The notes: generated by a model from the letters alone, not told the origin. Shown: positions 1 to 8,729, counted from the first letter of the stretch. The stretch: 52,063 nucleotides of DNA from JBGLNL01 sp964548045 (GCA_964548045.1 CAZJQZ010000002.1:1-52063); one strand, 5' to 3'. Program-made: numbers and translations.

Positions 1-186
1 TCTCCTTACCCAATTGAACGCAATCCCGTCATTTGTACCGGTATTGGGTTACAAAAACGAATCTCACGCAAATTATACACTTACGCTCCCGGTGATAGCA
101 ATGAACCCTCTAAGGCTGCACTTGCACAACACGACCAGAAACCATATTATTGAATCAAGACCAAATCACGATAAGGAAATCATCAT
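1..186. other. Window edge, no assignable gene
   Basis: Two plus-strand frames are open from the window edge, one stopping at 151-153 and the other at 188-190. Neither translation resembles a family I recognise, so I cannot say whether this is the 3' end of an upstream gene. An AAGGAA ribosome binding site lies just before the ATG at 187. Confidence 0.3.
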
Positions 187-1218
187 ATGAAAGCTGCTCT
201 AATCTATGCGCCCGGCGATGTGCGTATCGAACAGGTACCCGATCCTGTCATCAAGCATGACGAGGTATTGGTGAAGGTCATGATATGCGGCATCTGCGGC
301 ACCGACGTCCATTACTATCGGGCAGGCGACCCTGCAATGAATGAAAAACCACTGATCCCCGGACACGAATTCAGCGGCGAAATCGTGGAGATCGGGACAA
401 GCGTCGAAGGAGTGAAGGTGGGTGAGAGAATAATCGGAACCGGTCTTCGCGATTGCGGCAAATGCTACTGGTGCCGGCATAAACTGGGGTTCTGCCCCAA
501 CCCGACAGTGCCGGGTGAGGGACTGGATGGAGCCTTTGCCGAATATGTGGTGGTGCCGAATCCAATGCCGGGTTCGCTCTTTTTCCAAATACCGGATGAT
601 TTCTCCTGGGATAAAGCTGCCACCGTCGAGCCAATATCAGTTTCCTGTTACGCTGTTGAGGAATCACGCCTCAAGAGTGGCGGGACCGTTGTGGTGCTGG
701 GAGCAGGGGTTATCGGGCTGGGCGTTGTGCAGGCATGCAAGGCCAAAGGAGCATCACAGGTAATTGTGAGTGAACCTTCCTCAATGCGCCGGGAAATGGC
801 CCGAAAACTGGGGGCCGATACAATCATCAATCCATTTGAAACCGACCCGGCCCCGGCAGTCACGGAAGCCACCTCAGGGCACATGGCCGATGTAGTCTTC
901 GAGTGCTCCGGAGCGCCGGTGGCCCTCGCGCAGGCAGGTCAGATGATCCAGCCTTTCGGGAAAATAATGCAGGTGGGAATTTACGAAAGGAACCCGGAAC
1001 TGTCCCCGGAGCAATCCAAGCTGATGTTCCAGTTCAGGAACGCAACCGTTCGCGGTTGCGGCGGACAGAGATGGGATAAAGCGCTGGAGCTTATGCAATC
1101 GGGGGAGATTCAAACGGATGATTTGGTCACTCAAACTTTCGCTCTGGATAACATCAGAGAAGCCTTCGAAACGCAGGCAAACTCGGATAAGGCAATCAAG
1201 GTGCTGGTGAACATTTGA
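187..1218 (+). CDS. Zinc-dependent medium-chain alcohol dehydrogenase
   Basis: Predicted cytosolic NAD(P)-dependent dehydrogenase of the MDR superfamily (343 aa, normal length), related to threonine/sorbitol dehydrogenases. The catalytic-zinc region CGICGTDVHYY is at about 34-44 and GHEFSG at about 59. The structural zinc lobe has four cysteines (CGKCYWCRHKLGFC) at about 90-103. The Rossmann motif GAGVIGLG is near 172. The start follows an AAGGAA Shine-Dalgarno. It is alone on its strand and convergent with the methyltransferase downstream, so the neighbours do not reveal the substrate. Family assignment is firm; substrate is unknown. Confidence 0.9.
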   Translation: MKAALIYAPGDVRIEQVPDPVIKHDEVLVKVMICGICGTDVHYYRAGDPAMNEKPLIPGHEFSGEIVEIGTSVEGVKVGERIIGTGLRDCGKCYWCRHKLGFCPNPTVPGEGLDGAFAEYVVVPNPMPGSLFFQIPDDFSWDKAATVEPISVSCYAVEESRLKSGGTVVVLGAGVIGLGVVQACKAKGASQVIVSEPSSMRREMARKLGADTIINPFETDPAPAVTEATSGHMADVVFECSGAPVALAQAGQMIQPFGKIMQVGIYERNPELSPEQSKLMFQFRNATVRGCGGQRWDKALELMQSGEIQTDDLVTQTFALDNIREAFETQANSDKAIKVLVNI

Positions 1219-1232
1219 GCTAGGAGGATGAT

Positions 1233-2444
1233 TCAAATACGGGAAAGTGTGGCCAGGCACTCGATATGATGAGTCTGAGGGAACAGATCAACCGGCAGGA
1301 TTTCTTCCAGCACGAACGGCCCTCCGCACAGTATTTTCAAGTCACGGGCCAGCGCACCGGGGTCACAGGATACATAGACGATGCGTTTCGGGGGGCTGGC
1401 TATGAGCGCCTCCAGAGCCTCCGGCCGGCATCCCACCCGAGGCGGGTCCAGAATGAGAACATCGGGCACCTGGGGAAGAGTCCCGATCACTGTCTCCGTT
1501 TTTGCTTCCATCAACTCCACATTAGATAAACCTTCTATATTGGCCCGGGCATCCTCGTTAGCAGAAGCTGATTCTTCAATAGCTATCACTTTCCCGACAA
1601 ACGGAGCCAGCAGCACCGCGAAGGTTCCCACCCCCGCATAGGCATCAACCACCAGTTCATCGCCCCTCAAGTCCAGCCGCTCCTGAATCAGTTGCCCTAT
1701 CTGTTCAGCTTGCGGGGTATTCACCTGAAAAAACGAAGGCGAGGCAATGCGAAAACGTCTGTCCTGAAGAGCTTCCACATAATGTTTCTGGCCGGACTCA
1801 AGCGGTATATCTTCGGACTTCATTGAGGGCTGGATCAGCCAGTCGCCGGTGTTCGTTCCATAGCGAACGGAAAGCTGGGTAGTCTCGCTGCAATGACCCT
1901 GAAGTTGAGAGAGAATATGATTGATCCCGGGGTGCATCAGCAGGCACTCATCAACGCGCAGGAAGCGTCGGCTATCCCGGTTCACAAATCCGAGCGAGCC
2001 ATCCCTTCGCACCGTGAAACGAGCATGATTGCGATATCCCAGAATTTGAGGCGAAGGCACCACCGGGGACACCGGAACATCCGGCATTTCGCCTATCGTT
2101 TCAAGGGCCTCAAGCACTATTTTTCGCTTGAGTTCCAGTTGATATTCGTAGCGGATATGCTGCCATTGACAGCCAGTGCACTGCCCGAAATAAGGACACA
2201 CCGGGGCAACTCGTTCCGGCGAGGCAGTCTTCGCATCGACCACCCTGGCAGAGGTCCTATTTTTCCCGCGCCAGATGATTTCAACTGTCACTTCCTCACC
2301 CGGGATACCCCCAAAAACAAATATCCTCTCCCCATCATGTTCGGCCAGGGTATCACCCATCCACCCCATCGCATCCAGCTTTAGATTGATAAGTTCGGGC
2401 GGCTTATCGTCTTTATCCGCAGGCCAATATCTTATGCCACCCAC
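1233..2444 (-). CDS. RNA m5U methyltransferase, TrmA/RlmD (RumA) family
   Basis: SAM-dependent 5-methyluridine methyltransferase acting on 23S rRNA or tRNA. A TRAM-like N-terminal segment (residues 15-75) is followed by the [4Fe-4S] cysteine set CPYFGQCTGCQW (about 83-94). The SAM-binding motif DAYAGVGTF, the DPPR motif and the catalytic-cysteine motif YVSCDPGALARDL are all present in the C-terminal half. The length of 403 aa is slightly short for RumA. It is the second gene of a two-gene unit, starting 4 nt after the SDR gene. The sequence cannot say whether U1939, U747 or a tRNA is the target, so I give no symbol. Confidence 0.9.
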   Translation of the reverse strand: MGGIRYWPADKDDKPPELINLKLDAMGWMGDTLAEHDGERIFVFGGIPGEEVTVEIIWRGKNRTSARVVDAKTASPERVAPVCPYFGQCTGCQWQHIRYEYQLELKRKIVLEALETIGEMPDVPVSPVVPSPQILGYRNHARFTVRRDGSLGFVNRDSRRFLRVDECLLMHPGINHILSQLQGHCSETTQLSVRYGTNTGDWLIQPSMKSEDIPLESGQKHYVEALQDRRFRIASPSFFQVNTPQAEQIGQLIQERLDLRGDELVVDAYAGVGTFAVLLAPFVGKVIAIEESASANEDARANIEGLSNVELMEAKTETVIGTLPQVPDVLILDPPRVGCRPEALEALIASPPKRIVYVSCDPGALARDLKILCGGPFVLEEILPVDLFPQTHHIECLATLSRI

Positions 2445-2448
2445 ATTA

Positions 2449-3216
2449 TCACCACATTGAACAGGTCAAACCGCCATCGACGATGACCGTCGTGCCGGTA
2501 GCATATCCACCGGCTTCCGAAGCAAGGAAAATCACCGCCCCGGCGTACTCTCTGGCAGTGCCTGCACGCTTCAAGGGGATTCTATCAAAAAGGGATTGAA
2601 GCTGAGGCATCATCTCGAGACCCGTTTTAAGCTCGGGAGTTTCGATGAAACCCGGGGCCACGGCATTAACCCTTATATTATGTTGGGCCCATTCCACTGC
2701 CAGACTCATGGTCAGATTGACAACACCGGCCTTGGCAGCAGCGTAGGCCGCATTGCTGACCTGGGCTCGAAAAGCTTCCCCTGAAGCTATGTTGACGATA
2801 TTCCCACCACCTTGATCGATCATTGATCGGGCCACCGCTTTGGAACACATGAACGCCGACTTCAAATTGGTGTTCATCATCGAATCCCATGCCCGCTCGC
2901 TCATCTCCAGAGTTGCTCTGGGAAAAGACGCTCCAATCACATTCACCAGAACATCAATTCGGCCAAATTCGTCGAGTGTTTTCTTCACCATCCCATCAAT
3001 CTGTTGAGCTTCGCGCACATCCATCGGCACTGCCAGAGATCGCCTGCCCAGCTTGCGAATTTCTTCCGCCCAAGCTTCAACCCCCTCGGCAGTTCGAGCG
3101 GTAACCGCTACATCCGCTCCCGCTTTGGCTATCTCCAGCGCAATTCCGCCACCGGTAGATCGACTGGCGCCGGTAACAATGGCGACCTTCCCTTCCAGTG
3201 AAAACAACGAATTCAT
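2449..3216 (-). CDS. SDR-family oxidoreductase (FabG-like)
   Basis: Short-chain dehydrogenase/reductase of 255 aa. It has the cofactor motif TGASRSTGGGIA at residues 15-26, the catalytic serine in NIASGEAF (about 142) and the catalytic YxxxK in YAAAKAG (about 157-161). The C-terminal GGYATGTTVIVDGG is typical of FabG-like members. The start has a strong AGGAGG site with 6-nt spacing and a promoter 40 nt upstream. It is cotranscribed with the RNA methyltransferase. Many SDRs share this architecture, so a role in fatty acid synthesis should not be assumed. Confidence 0.88.
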   Translation of the reverse strand: MNSLFSLEGKVAIVTGASRSTGGGIALEIAKAGADVAVTARTAEGVEAWAEEIRKLGRRSLAVPMDVREAQQIDGMVKKTLDEFGRIDVLVNVIGASFPRATLEMSERAWDSMMNTNLKSAFMCSKAVARSMIDQGGGNIVNIASGEAFRAQVSNAAYAAAKAGVVNLTMSLAVEWAQHNIRVNAVAPGFIETPELKTGLEMMPQLQSLFDRIPLKRAGTAREYAGAVIFLASEAGGYATGTTVIVDGGLTCSMW

Positions 3217-3256
3217 GTCAGCACCTCCTGTTCAATCAAACTTCACGCACCGAACG

Positions 3257-3287
3257 ATTATACAACACTATCATCCCTTCAGGTCAA
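3257..3287 (-). promoter_or_regulatory. Promoter of the SDR/methyltransferase unit
   Basis: On the minus strand TTGACC (3282-3287) and TATAAT (3257-3262) are separated by 19 bp, giving a leader of about 35 nt that contains AGGAGG. The spacing is slightly long for sigma-70. Confidence 0.55.
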
Positions 3288-3352
3288 AGCATTTGACCAA
3301 AAGAAGCCAAATCAGTTAGCATAAACTATCCTTTTTACAGGAGTGAACTATC

Positions 3353-3817
3353 ATGACTGACATGGTCGAAATCGAAAAAATCAAAAGATTGAAATACAAG
3401 TACTTCCGCTGCCTCGACAGCAAAAAGTGGGATGAACTGGCAGAGTGTTTTACACCGGATGCCAAAAGCAGCTTTTCCAGCGGGGCATACAGCTTCGAGG
3501 GTAGAGAAGCGATCATCGATTTCTTTAAAGAGGGATTGGCCCGGACCCGGCTCAGCATGCACCACGGTCATCACCCGGAAATTGAGCTCACCAGCGAAAC
3601 CACTGCCACCGGCATCTGGGCGCTGGAGGATTACCTGATCGATACTGAAGGCAACTGGTCCATGCGGGGAGCGGCCTACTATCGGGACGAGTATGCCAAG
3701 ATAGATGGTGAATGGAAAGTGAAATCCACTGGGTACGACCGCATTTTCGAGGAATTCTGGAACCGTGCCGACAGTCCGAGTTTGAAGATCACCCAGAACA
3801 TGTTCGCCGATTCCTGA
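3353..3817 (+). CDS. SnoaL/NTF2-like small protein
   Basis: A 154-aa protein with the cone-shaped SnoaL_4-type pattern. Helix IEKIKRLKYKYFRCLDSKKWDEL is followed by the 'CFTPDA' strand, a 'FEGREAIIDFF' helix, the His-rich HHGHHPEIELTS strand and a C-terminal W-K-x-tyrosine segment. The family includes dehydratases, isomerases and binding proteins for small ring compounds. The start has an AGGAG site. It diverges from the SDR gene, which often accompanies such enzymes in hydroxy-acid or steroid-like pathways, but the substrate is not deducible. Confidence 0.8.
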   Translation: MTDMVEIEKIKRLKYKYFRCLDSKKWDELAECFTPDAKSSFSSGAYSFEGREAIIDFFKEGLARTRLSMHHGHHPEIELTSETTATGIWALEDYLIDTEGNWSMRGAAYYRDEYAKIDGEWKVKSTGYDRIFEEFWNRADSPSLKITQNMFADS

Positions 3818-3908
3818 TACAAGTCAGGTTCGGGAAGCGCATGAAAAGATGAGAGTAAATCAAGGCTCTCCCGGCAGTTTTCTTACGGGCCATATTTCAC
3901 CACTCCAG

Positions 3909-3938
3909 TTGCAATCGAATACCCCGATACAGTACAAT
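3909..3938 (+). promoter_or_regulatory. selA promoter, probably leaderless
   Basis: TTGCAA (3909-3914) and TACAAT (3933-3938) are spaced 18 bp apart. The selA ATG lies only 8 nt after the -10 box, so transcription would begin at or next to the start codon. No Shine-Dalgarno is visible. Confidence 0.6.
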
Positions 3939-3946
3939 GCCAGCGT

Positions 3947-5308
3947 ATGGAATCCGGTGGCGAATTACGCAACCTGCCCGGAGTGGATAAGATCATCTCC
4001 GCTGAACGGATCGCAAAGCTCCGTGAGGAATACTCGCACGAAGCTATCGTAGATATCACCCGCCAGCAAATTGATGAACTCCGCACTTCCCTGCTTGCAG
4101 GAAACCCCAGCCCCGCTTTTGACGAAATCGTCAATTCAGTAGTAATGAAAATCGAAGCGCTGGGAACCATCGGGCCGAGGCCAGTCATCAACGCCACCGG
4201 GGTCATCATTCACACCAATCTGGGCAGGGCTCCACTGAGCGCCGAAGCCATAGCTGCCATGAAACCCGCATCCGAAGGGTTTACTAATCTGGAACTCGAT
4301 CTGGAGAGCGGAAAGAGGGGTTCACGCAACGTCCATGTTGAATCTTTGTTATGTCAACTGACTGGCGCCGAGGATGCCTTAGTGGTGAACAACAACGCCT
4401 CCGGAGTTCTGCTGGCACTGAGCGCCCTGGCCAAACGCAAGGAAGTGATCGTTTCCCGAGGGCATGCGGTGGAGATCGGTGGCAAGTTCCGCATCCCGGA
4501 CGTAATGCGCCAGAGCGGAGCCAAACTGGTAGAGATAGGCACCACCAACAAAACATATATTTCCGATTACGAAGAAGCTATCACCGATAGAACTGCGGCC
4601 CTGCTGCACGTTCACTTGAGCAACTTCAAGCTGGTAGGCTTTACCGAGGAAGTCTCAATTGAAGAATTGGCCAACCTTGGCAAACGGCATCAGGTAACCG
4701 TGCTGCATGACCTCGGCAGCGGCTGCCTGCTGGACACTACCGAATTCGGGCTGGCCTATGAGCCACGCGTCCAGGACAGCATAGCTACAGGAGTCGGACT
4801 GGCCATGTTCTCCGGCGACAAGCTGCTGGGCGGCCCGCAGGCAGGGATCATCGTGGGAGAAAAATCCCTGATCGCCAAACTCAAAAAACATCCGCTGGCA
4901 AGGGCAACCCGCATCGATAAAATCAGGCTGGCAGCGCTTTCGGCTACACTGATCCACTTTCTCAAAGGGGAAGCAACAACCAAAATCCCGGTCTGGCAAA
5001 TGATCGCTACTCCACTGACTGAAATAGAAAAGCGGGCCAAACGTTGGGCCGAGGAAATAGGCGCAAATGCTACCGTGAGAGAAGGGGAATCGACAATCGG
5101 GGGAGGGAGCCTGCCGGGAGGAACATTGCCTACCAGACTGGTTATCATCCAACCGAAAGGAAAAGTTCAGGATTTGGCCCGCAAACTGCGCGCCCAACCT
5201 CTGCCAATCATAGGCCGGGTGGAGAAAAACGCCCTGGCGCTTGACCCCCGCAGCGTCCTTCCAGAAGAAGACACCAACATGCTGAAGATACTAAAGAACG
5301 TGTTATAA
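3947..5308 (+). CDS. selA: L-seryl-tRNA(Sec) selenium transferase
   Basis: PLP enzyme converting seryl-tRNA(Sec) to selenocysteinyl-tRNA(Sec) with selenophosphate. At 453 aa it has the usual bacterial length. The N-terminal tRNA-binding helices (1-70) lead into VINATGVIIHTNLGRAPLS (about 80-98), and the PLP-binding lysine is K292 in SGDKLLGGPQ. It stands alone: selB, selC and selD are not in the window. Two genes 27-30 kb away carry in-frame TGA codons that need this enzyme. It converges with pcm, overlapping it by 6 nt. Confidence 0.96.
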   Translation: MESGGELRNLPGVDKIISAERIAKLREEYSHEAIVDITRQQIDELRTSLLAGNPSPAFDEIVNSVVMKIEALGTIGPRPVINATGVIIHTNLGRAPLSAEAIAAMKPASEGFTNLELDLESGKRGSRNVHVESLLCQLTGAEDALVVNNNASGVLLALSALAKRKEVIVSRGHAVEIGGKFRIPDVMRQSGAKLVEIGTTNKTYISDYEEAITDRTAALLHVHLSNFKLVGFTEEVSIEELANLGKRHQVTVLHDLGSGCLLDTTEFGLAYEPRVQDSIATGVGLAMFSGDKLLGGPQAGIIVGEKSLIAKLKKHPLARATRIDKIRLAALSATLIHFLKGEATTKIPVWQMIATPLTEIEKRAKRWAEEIGANATVREGESTIGGGSLPGGTLPTRLVIIQPKGKVQDLARKLRAQPLPIIGRVEKNALALDPRSVLPEEDTNMLKILKNVL

Positions 5309-5971
5309 ATCGCTTTTCTTCTCATCATCAGCCCATGCACCCGCACCAATCAGCGGCACAAATCTGCACCCTCCGAGGTCTTTGGTGGAAATTCCCCATT
5401 TCCCCTTGGTAATTTTCAACAGCTTTTGTTCGTGACGGCCACCCACCGGGATTACCAGCCTGCCTCCCGGAGCCAGTTGATCCACGAGAACCGGGGGAAC
5501 ATCCGGGGCAGCAGCAGTGACAATGATGCCATCATACGGAGCCCCTTCGGGCCAGCCCAGTGTCTCTTCAGCCGGATGAATCTCGATATTCTCATAGCCC
5601 AGACTTTCCAGTGTTTGCCGGGCCAGTTCAATGAGTTGAGGGTGACGTTCCACGCTAGTTACCTGCCTGGCCATACCGGCCAGTATGGCCGCCTGATAGC
5701 CTCTGCCGGTTCCAATCTCAAGTATCCGATCCTGACTGGCAATATCCAGAGCACTGGTCATCAGGGCGATGATGAAAGGCTGGGAAATGGTCTGCCCCAT
5801 TTCGATGGGAAGAGGATTATCATCGTAAGCTGAATTCCGGCTGGGCGCAGGGACAAACAGTTCCCTCGGAACAAGTTCCATCACCTCGATAACCCGTTCA
5901 TCGTTAATACGTTGCGACAGTCGATGGAACAGCTGAGTTTTGGCCATTTCGAGGTCACTATCGCCCTGCAT
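5303..5971 (-). CDS. pcm: Protein-L-isoaspartate O-methyltransferase
   Basis: SAM-dependent repair enzyme that methylates L-isoaspartyl residues in aged proteins. The 222-aa length is normal. Family motifs are the N-terminal MELVPRELFVP, the substrate region NPLPIEMGQTISQPFIIALM and the SAM motif ILEIGTGRGYQAA. I keep the first methionine because GAGGAA lies 6 nt before it. The start is only 2 nt after the CcmE-like stop, so the two genes form an operon. Confidence 0.95.
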   Translation of the reverse strand: MQGDSDLEMAKTQLFHRLSQRINDERVIEVMELVPRELFVPAPSRNSAYDDNPLPIEMGQTISQPFIIALMTSALDIASQDRILEIGTGRGYQAAILAGMARQVTSVERHPQLIELARQTLESLGYENIEIHPAEETLGWPEGAPYDGIIVTAAAPDVPPVLVDQLAPGGRLVIPVGGRHEQKLLKITKGKWGISTKDLGGCRFVPLIGAGAWADDEKKSDL

Positions 5972-5973
5972 CT

Positions 5974-6366
5974 CTATTCCTCAGGCACGTACTTGGAAGC
6001 ACATTTGGTGATTATCTCCACAGCATCAAAGTGGCCATCCGGGAACAGTTCACCTTTTACGGTAACACCCCGCCCCTCGCTGAAGTTATCCGGTTCCGCT
6101 TTGGCATAAAACACCCGAATGCTATCACTTTCATTCTCATCTACCAAAACAAACTCCAGACGCAAAGAATGGGAATCATGCACCACGGAACCTTCCCCCA
6201 CTTTGCCGTCAACCCGAACCGTCTCTCCATAAACAGATTCTCTATTTTCCAGCAACTCGCTGACCGTGTAAGCCTTCATCGAGCAACTGCTCAAAGCAGT
6301 GAAAAAGATAGCCCCCACTGCAATGCATATCAAGATTCCGCCAATGATATATCTTTTCTTACGCAA
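5974..6366 (-). CDS. ccmE: CcmE-like heme chaperone, Cys variant
   Basis: CcmE carries heme to apocytochromes on the outer face of the membrane. This 130-aa protein has an N-terminal membrane anchor (residues 7-27) and an OB-fold with the typical SVYGETVRVDGKV, VFYAKAEPDNFSEG and VTVKGEL strands. The usual heme-binding HxxxY is replaced by CxxxY (Cys122, Tyr126), a variant known from archaea and some sulfate reducers. The start codon is TTG with AGGA upstream. No other ccm gene is nearby, so a cytochrome role rests on homology alone. Confidence 0.85.
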   Translation of the reverse strand: MRKKRYIIGGILICIAVGAIFFTALSSCSMKAYTVSELLENRESVYGETVRVDGKVGEGSVVHDSHSLRLEFVLVDENESDSIRVFYAKAEPDNFSEGRGVTVKGELFPDGHFDAVEIITKCASKYVPEE

Positions 6367-6395
6367 TCTTCTATCCTCGTTTACGTACTCAATTA

Positions 6396-6425
6396 ATTAT
6401 ATAACAGCCAAATGATAAAGACCAA
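6396..6425 (-). promoter_or_regulatory. Promoter of the ccmE-pcm operon
   Basis: Minus-strand TTGGTC (6420-6425) and TATAAT (6396-6401) are 18 bp apart, divergent from the thiL promoter. The leader is about 25 nt. Confidence 0.6.
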
Positions 6426-6435
6426 ATCCGGTTTG

Positions 6436-6464
6436 TTGTGGCTTAGAACTGGAGCTAGTATAAT
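6436..6464 (+). promoter_or_regulatory. thiL promoter, probably leaderless
   Basis: TTGTGG (6436-6441) and TATAAT (6459-6464) are 17 bp apart. The ATG at 6473 is 8 nt after the -10 box, the same geometry as selA. There is no room for a ribosome binding site. Confidence 0.65.
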
Positions 6465-6472
6465 CTGAATCG

Positions 6473-7468
6473 ATGAAAGTGAGCGAACTGGGCGAATTCG
6501 GATTGATCGATATTATGCATCGGATAGTCGCTGAACCCGCAGCAAATTCCGGCCTCATGCTGGGCATCGGCGATGATGCGGCGGCATGGCGGTGTGACGA
6601 ATCAGTGCAGCTTGTCACTACGGATATGCTGATCGAGGGCATACACTTCAGTCCGAATACAACTTCGTGGCATGACCTGGGATGGAAATCTCTGGCGGTG
6701 AATTTGAGCGATATTGCGGCAATGGGTGGAACGCCGGTGCACGCTCTAATCTCACTTGGGCTGCTCCCGGAGACAGAAGTCGAGCAGGCGACTGAACTCT
6801 ATCGAGGCATGGCCGAGATCGCCCGCGAATTCGGATTGAGCATTATCGGAGGGGACACCACTGAAGCCCCGGTACTTATTATCAGTCCAACTGTGACCGG
6901 CCGGACAGAAAAGGATCAGCTGATGACCCGCTCGGGAGCGAAACCCGGCGATCTGATTGCGGTTACCGGGAATCTGGGAGCATCGGCTGCAGGATTGAAA
7001 CTTTTGCAGGGGGAAATTCATCTCGATTCGGAAGCAGAATCCAATTTAAAAAACGCGCACCGCAGGCCCTTTCCGAGAATCAATGAAGGGAAAATATTAG
7101 TGCAATGCGGAGTGAAATCAGCTATCGATATCAGCGATGGGCTAATCGCTGATCTGACTCATATCTGCCAGTCAAGCCAGGTGGGTGCCAGGGTATTTGC
7201 CGAGAACATCCCCATCCATCCGAATGTAGAAAACTGCTTCCCCGAAGAAGCCCTTTTTCTGGCACTTTCCGGGGGAGAAGATTACGAATTGCTGTTCACC
7301 GCTCATGAGGAAATCATCGAAGCCGCAAAACAGCATCTTTCGGTTTCAATAACAGTAATTGGAGAGATTATCAGCGAAAGTCCGGGGAACGTGACAGTTT
7401 TAGATAAAAACGGAAACCCGATCATCCCTCAAAAGGTTGGATGGGAACATTTTGATAAAAGAAGATAA
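6473..7468 (+). CDS. thiL: Thiamine-monophosphate kinase
   Basis: ATP-dependent kinase making thiamine diphosphate from thiamine monophosphate. The 331-aa length is normal for the PurM-like family. Recognisable motifs are the N-terminal GIGDDAAA (about 27), TTDMLIEGIHF, the GGDTTEAP metal site and LALSGGEDYELLFT near residue 265. It is first in a tight operon, overlapping tsaE by about 30 nt. The association of thiL with tsaE and tsaB is common in bacteria and does not imply a shared pathway. Confidence 0.95.
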   Translation: MKVSELGEFGLIDIMHRIVAEPAANSGLMLGIGDDAAAWRCDESVQLVTTDMLIEGIHFSPNTTSWHDLGWKSLAVNLSDIAAMGGTPVHALISLGLLPETEVEQATELYRGMAEIAREFGLSIIGGDTTEAPVLIISPTVTGRTEKDQLMTRSGAKPGDLIAVTGNLGASAAGLKLLQGEIHLDSEAESNLKNAHRRPFPRINEGKILVQCGVKSAIDISDGLIADLTHICQSSQVGARVFAENIPIHPNVENCFPEEALFLALSGGEDYELLFTAHEEIIEAAKQHLSVSITVIGEIISESPGNVTVLDKNGNPIIPQKVGWEHFDKRR

Positions 7469-7940
7469 CATATTTGAAATCCCTACCCACAACCCCGAAC
7501 AAACACAGCAATTCGGAACCGAGATCGGCAAACTGGCACAGGCCGGCGATCTGATATTGCTGGTGGGGAACTTGGGAGCAGGGAAAACCTGCCTCACCCA
7601 GGGAATCGCCTGGGGAGTGGGCTTCGATGGTTACGCCTCCAGCCCCTCTTTCGTGCTGGTTAAGGAATACCCGGGCAGGTTGATACTTTACCATATCGAC
7701 CTCTACCGACTCGATGATATCGAAGAAATCTCCGAACTGGGCATTGATGATTATCTTTACGGCGAAGGCATTTGCGTGGTAGAGTGGGCAGATAAGGCTC
7801 CGGATTATTTCCCTTCGGAGCATCTAATCATCAGCATCGAACACATATCGGAGTCTGAGCGTCACTTACGGTTACAGGGAAACGGGCCCAGATACACTCA
7901 CTTGACGGAGCAACTGAAAGAAAAATGGAACTTGCCATAG
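7437..7940 (+). CDS. tsaE: tRNA t6A biosynthesis ATPase TsaE
   Basis: ATPase partner of TsaB/TsaD in making N6-threonylcarbamoyladenosine at tRNA position 37. The Walker A motif GNLGAGKT is at about 44-51, followed by the family segment YASSPSFVLVKEY and IDLYRLDD. The only upstream in-frame starts are TTG codons (7437 or 7452), so the exact N-terminus is uncertain. It overlaps thiL at its 5' end and tsaB by 16 nt at its 3' end. Length 167 aa is slightly above average. Confidence 0.93.
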   Translation: MDGNILIKEDNIFEIPTHNPEQTQQFGTEIGKLAQAGDLILLVGNLGAGKTCLTQGIAWGVGFDGYASSPSFVLVKEYPGRLILYHIDLYRLDDIEEISELGIDDYLYGEGICVVEWADKAPDYFPSEHLIISIEHISESERHLRLQGNGPRYTHLTEQLKEKWNLP

Positions 7941-8641
7941 ATACATCAACAAACACAGCCGGCATTGCCCTATCGCACCAGGGACTAGTGACAGACGAAT
8001 TCATCTGGCAAACAAATCACAACCACACCGTGGAACTTGTTCCCAACATGATCGGGATGCTGGAAAAACATCGACTGGCCATCACCGATATCTCAGCTAT
8101 AGCGGTCGCCAGAGGGCCGGGCAGCTTCAACGGATTGCGGGTCGGGCTGGCCACAGCCAAAGGACTGGCCTTTGCTCTCGGAATTGGGCTGGTCAGCACA
8201 GGCACGCTGGATATCATCGCTTTCGCCCATGCCGACTCCAGAATCCCTATTTGCGCCATTCTGCAAGCAGGCCGAGGAGAAATAGCTACAGCCATCTTTC
8301 AAAAACATGACGATGACTGGCAAAAAACAGTGCCGGAACACGTGACTACTATTAACAGCCTGCGTGCGAAAATCAATGAGCGAACGATCTTTTGCGGAGA
8401 GATCAGTGAAGAACAACAGGCTCAACTGGCAGACAAACTGGGAGAAAAAGCATCTTTCCCACAGGAAACGGCTATTCAAGGCAGAGCAGGGTGTCTTGCG
8501 AAACTCGGATGGTGTAAAATAGAAGCCGGGGATTTTGATAACCACTCAACACTTCAGCCTTTATATTTGAAAAAACCTTCCATCACCAAGCCCAAAAGGA
8601 GGAAGAATGATGCGATGTCCAATATGCGGACGGGAATGTAA
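7925..8641 (+). CDS. tsaB: tRNA t6A biosynthesis protein TsaB
   Basis: Scaffold partner of TsaD in t6A synthesis. The N-terminal ASKHA-fold start MELAIDTSTNTAGIAL and the hallmark VARGPGSFNGLRVGLATAKGLA (about 62-83) are clear. Length is 238 aa. The last 12 residues, rich in Lys/Arg and Met, are read through the ribosome binding site and start of the next small gene and may be non-essential. tsaD is not in this window. Confidence 0.93.
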   Translation: MELAIDTSTNTAGIALSHQGLVTDEFIWQTNHNHTVELVPNMIGMLEKHRLAITDISAIAVARGPGSFNGLRVGLATAKGLAFALGIGLVSTGTLDIIAFAHADSRIPICAILQAGRGEIATAIFQKHDDDWQKTVPEHVTTINSLRAKINERTIFCGEISEEQQAQLADKLGEKASFPQETAIQGRAGCLAKLGWCKIEAGDFDNHSTLQPLYLKKPSITKPKRRKNDAMSNMRTGM

Positions 8642-8729
8642 TGACGAATCGGAACTGATGGCCTGTATCACCTCTCACATGCAACAGGAAGTAGCCAACA
8701 ATCTCAGGAAATGCAGCGGGTTTACCTGA
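8607..8729 (+). CDS. 40-residue Cys-rich mini-protein
   Basis: A small gene of 40 codons reads MMRCPICGREC, then C at 20, H at 24 and C at 36. The CxxC/CxxxC spacing and the distal Cys/His suggest a zinc-ribbon or treble-clef-like metal site. A textbook AGGAGG (8597-8602) lies 4 nt before the first ATG and 7 nt before the second, which makes translation likely. It overlaps tsaB by 35 nt in another frame, and its TGA overlaps the ATG of the next gene. I do not recognise a family. Confidence 0.7.
   Translation: MMRCPICGRECNDESELMACITSHMQQEVANNLRKCSGFT

Noticed and set aside
1..153. 3' end of an upstream gene
   Set aside because: Two frames are equally open and neither translation is recognisable, so no gene is called.
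4655..5197. Minus-strand 180-codon frame inside selA
   Set aside because: Cys/Phe/Gln-rich nonsense composition, opposite the conserved PLP-enzyme core.
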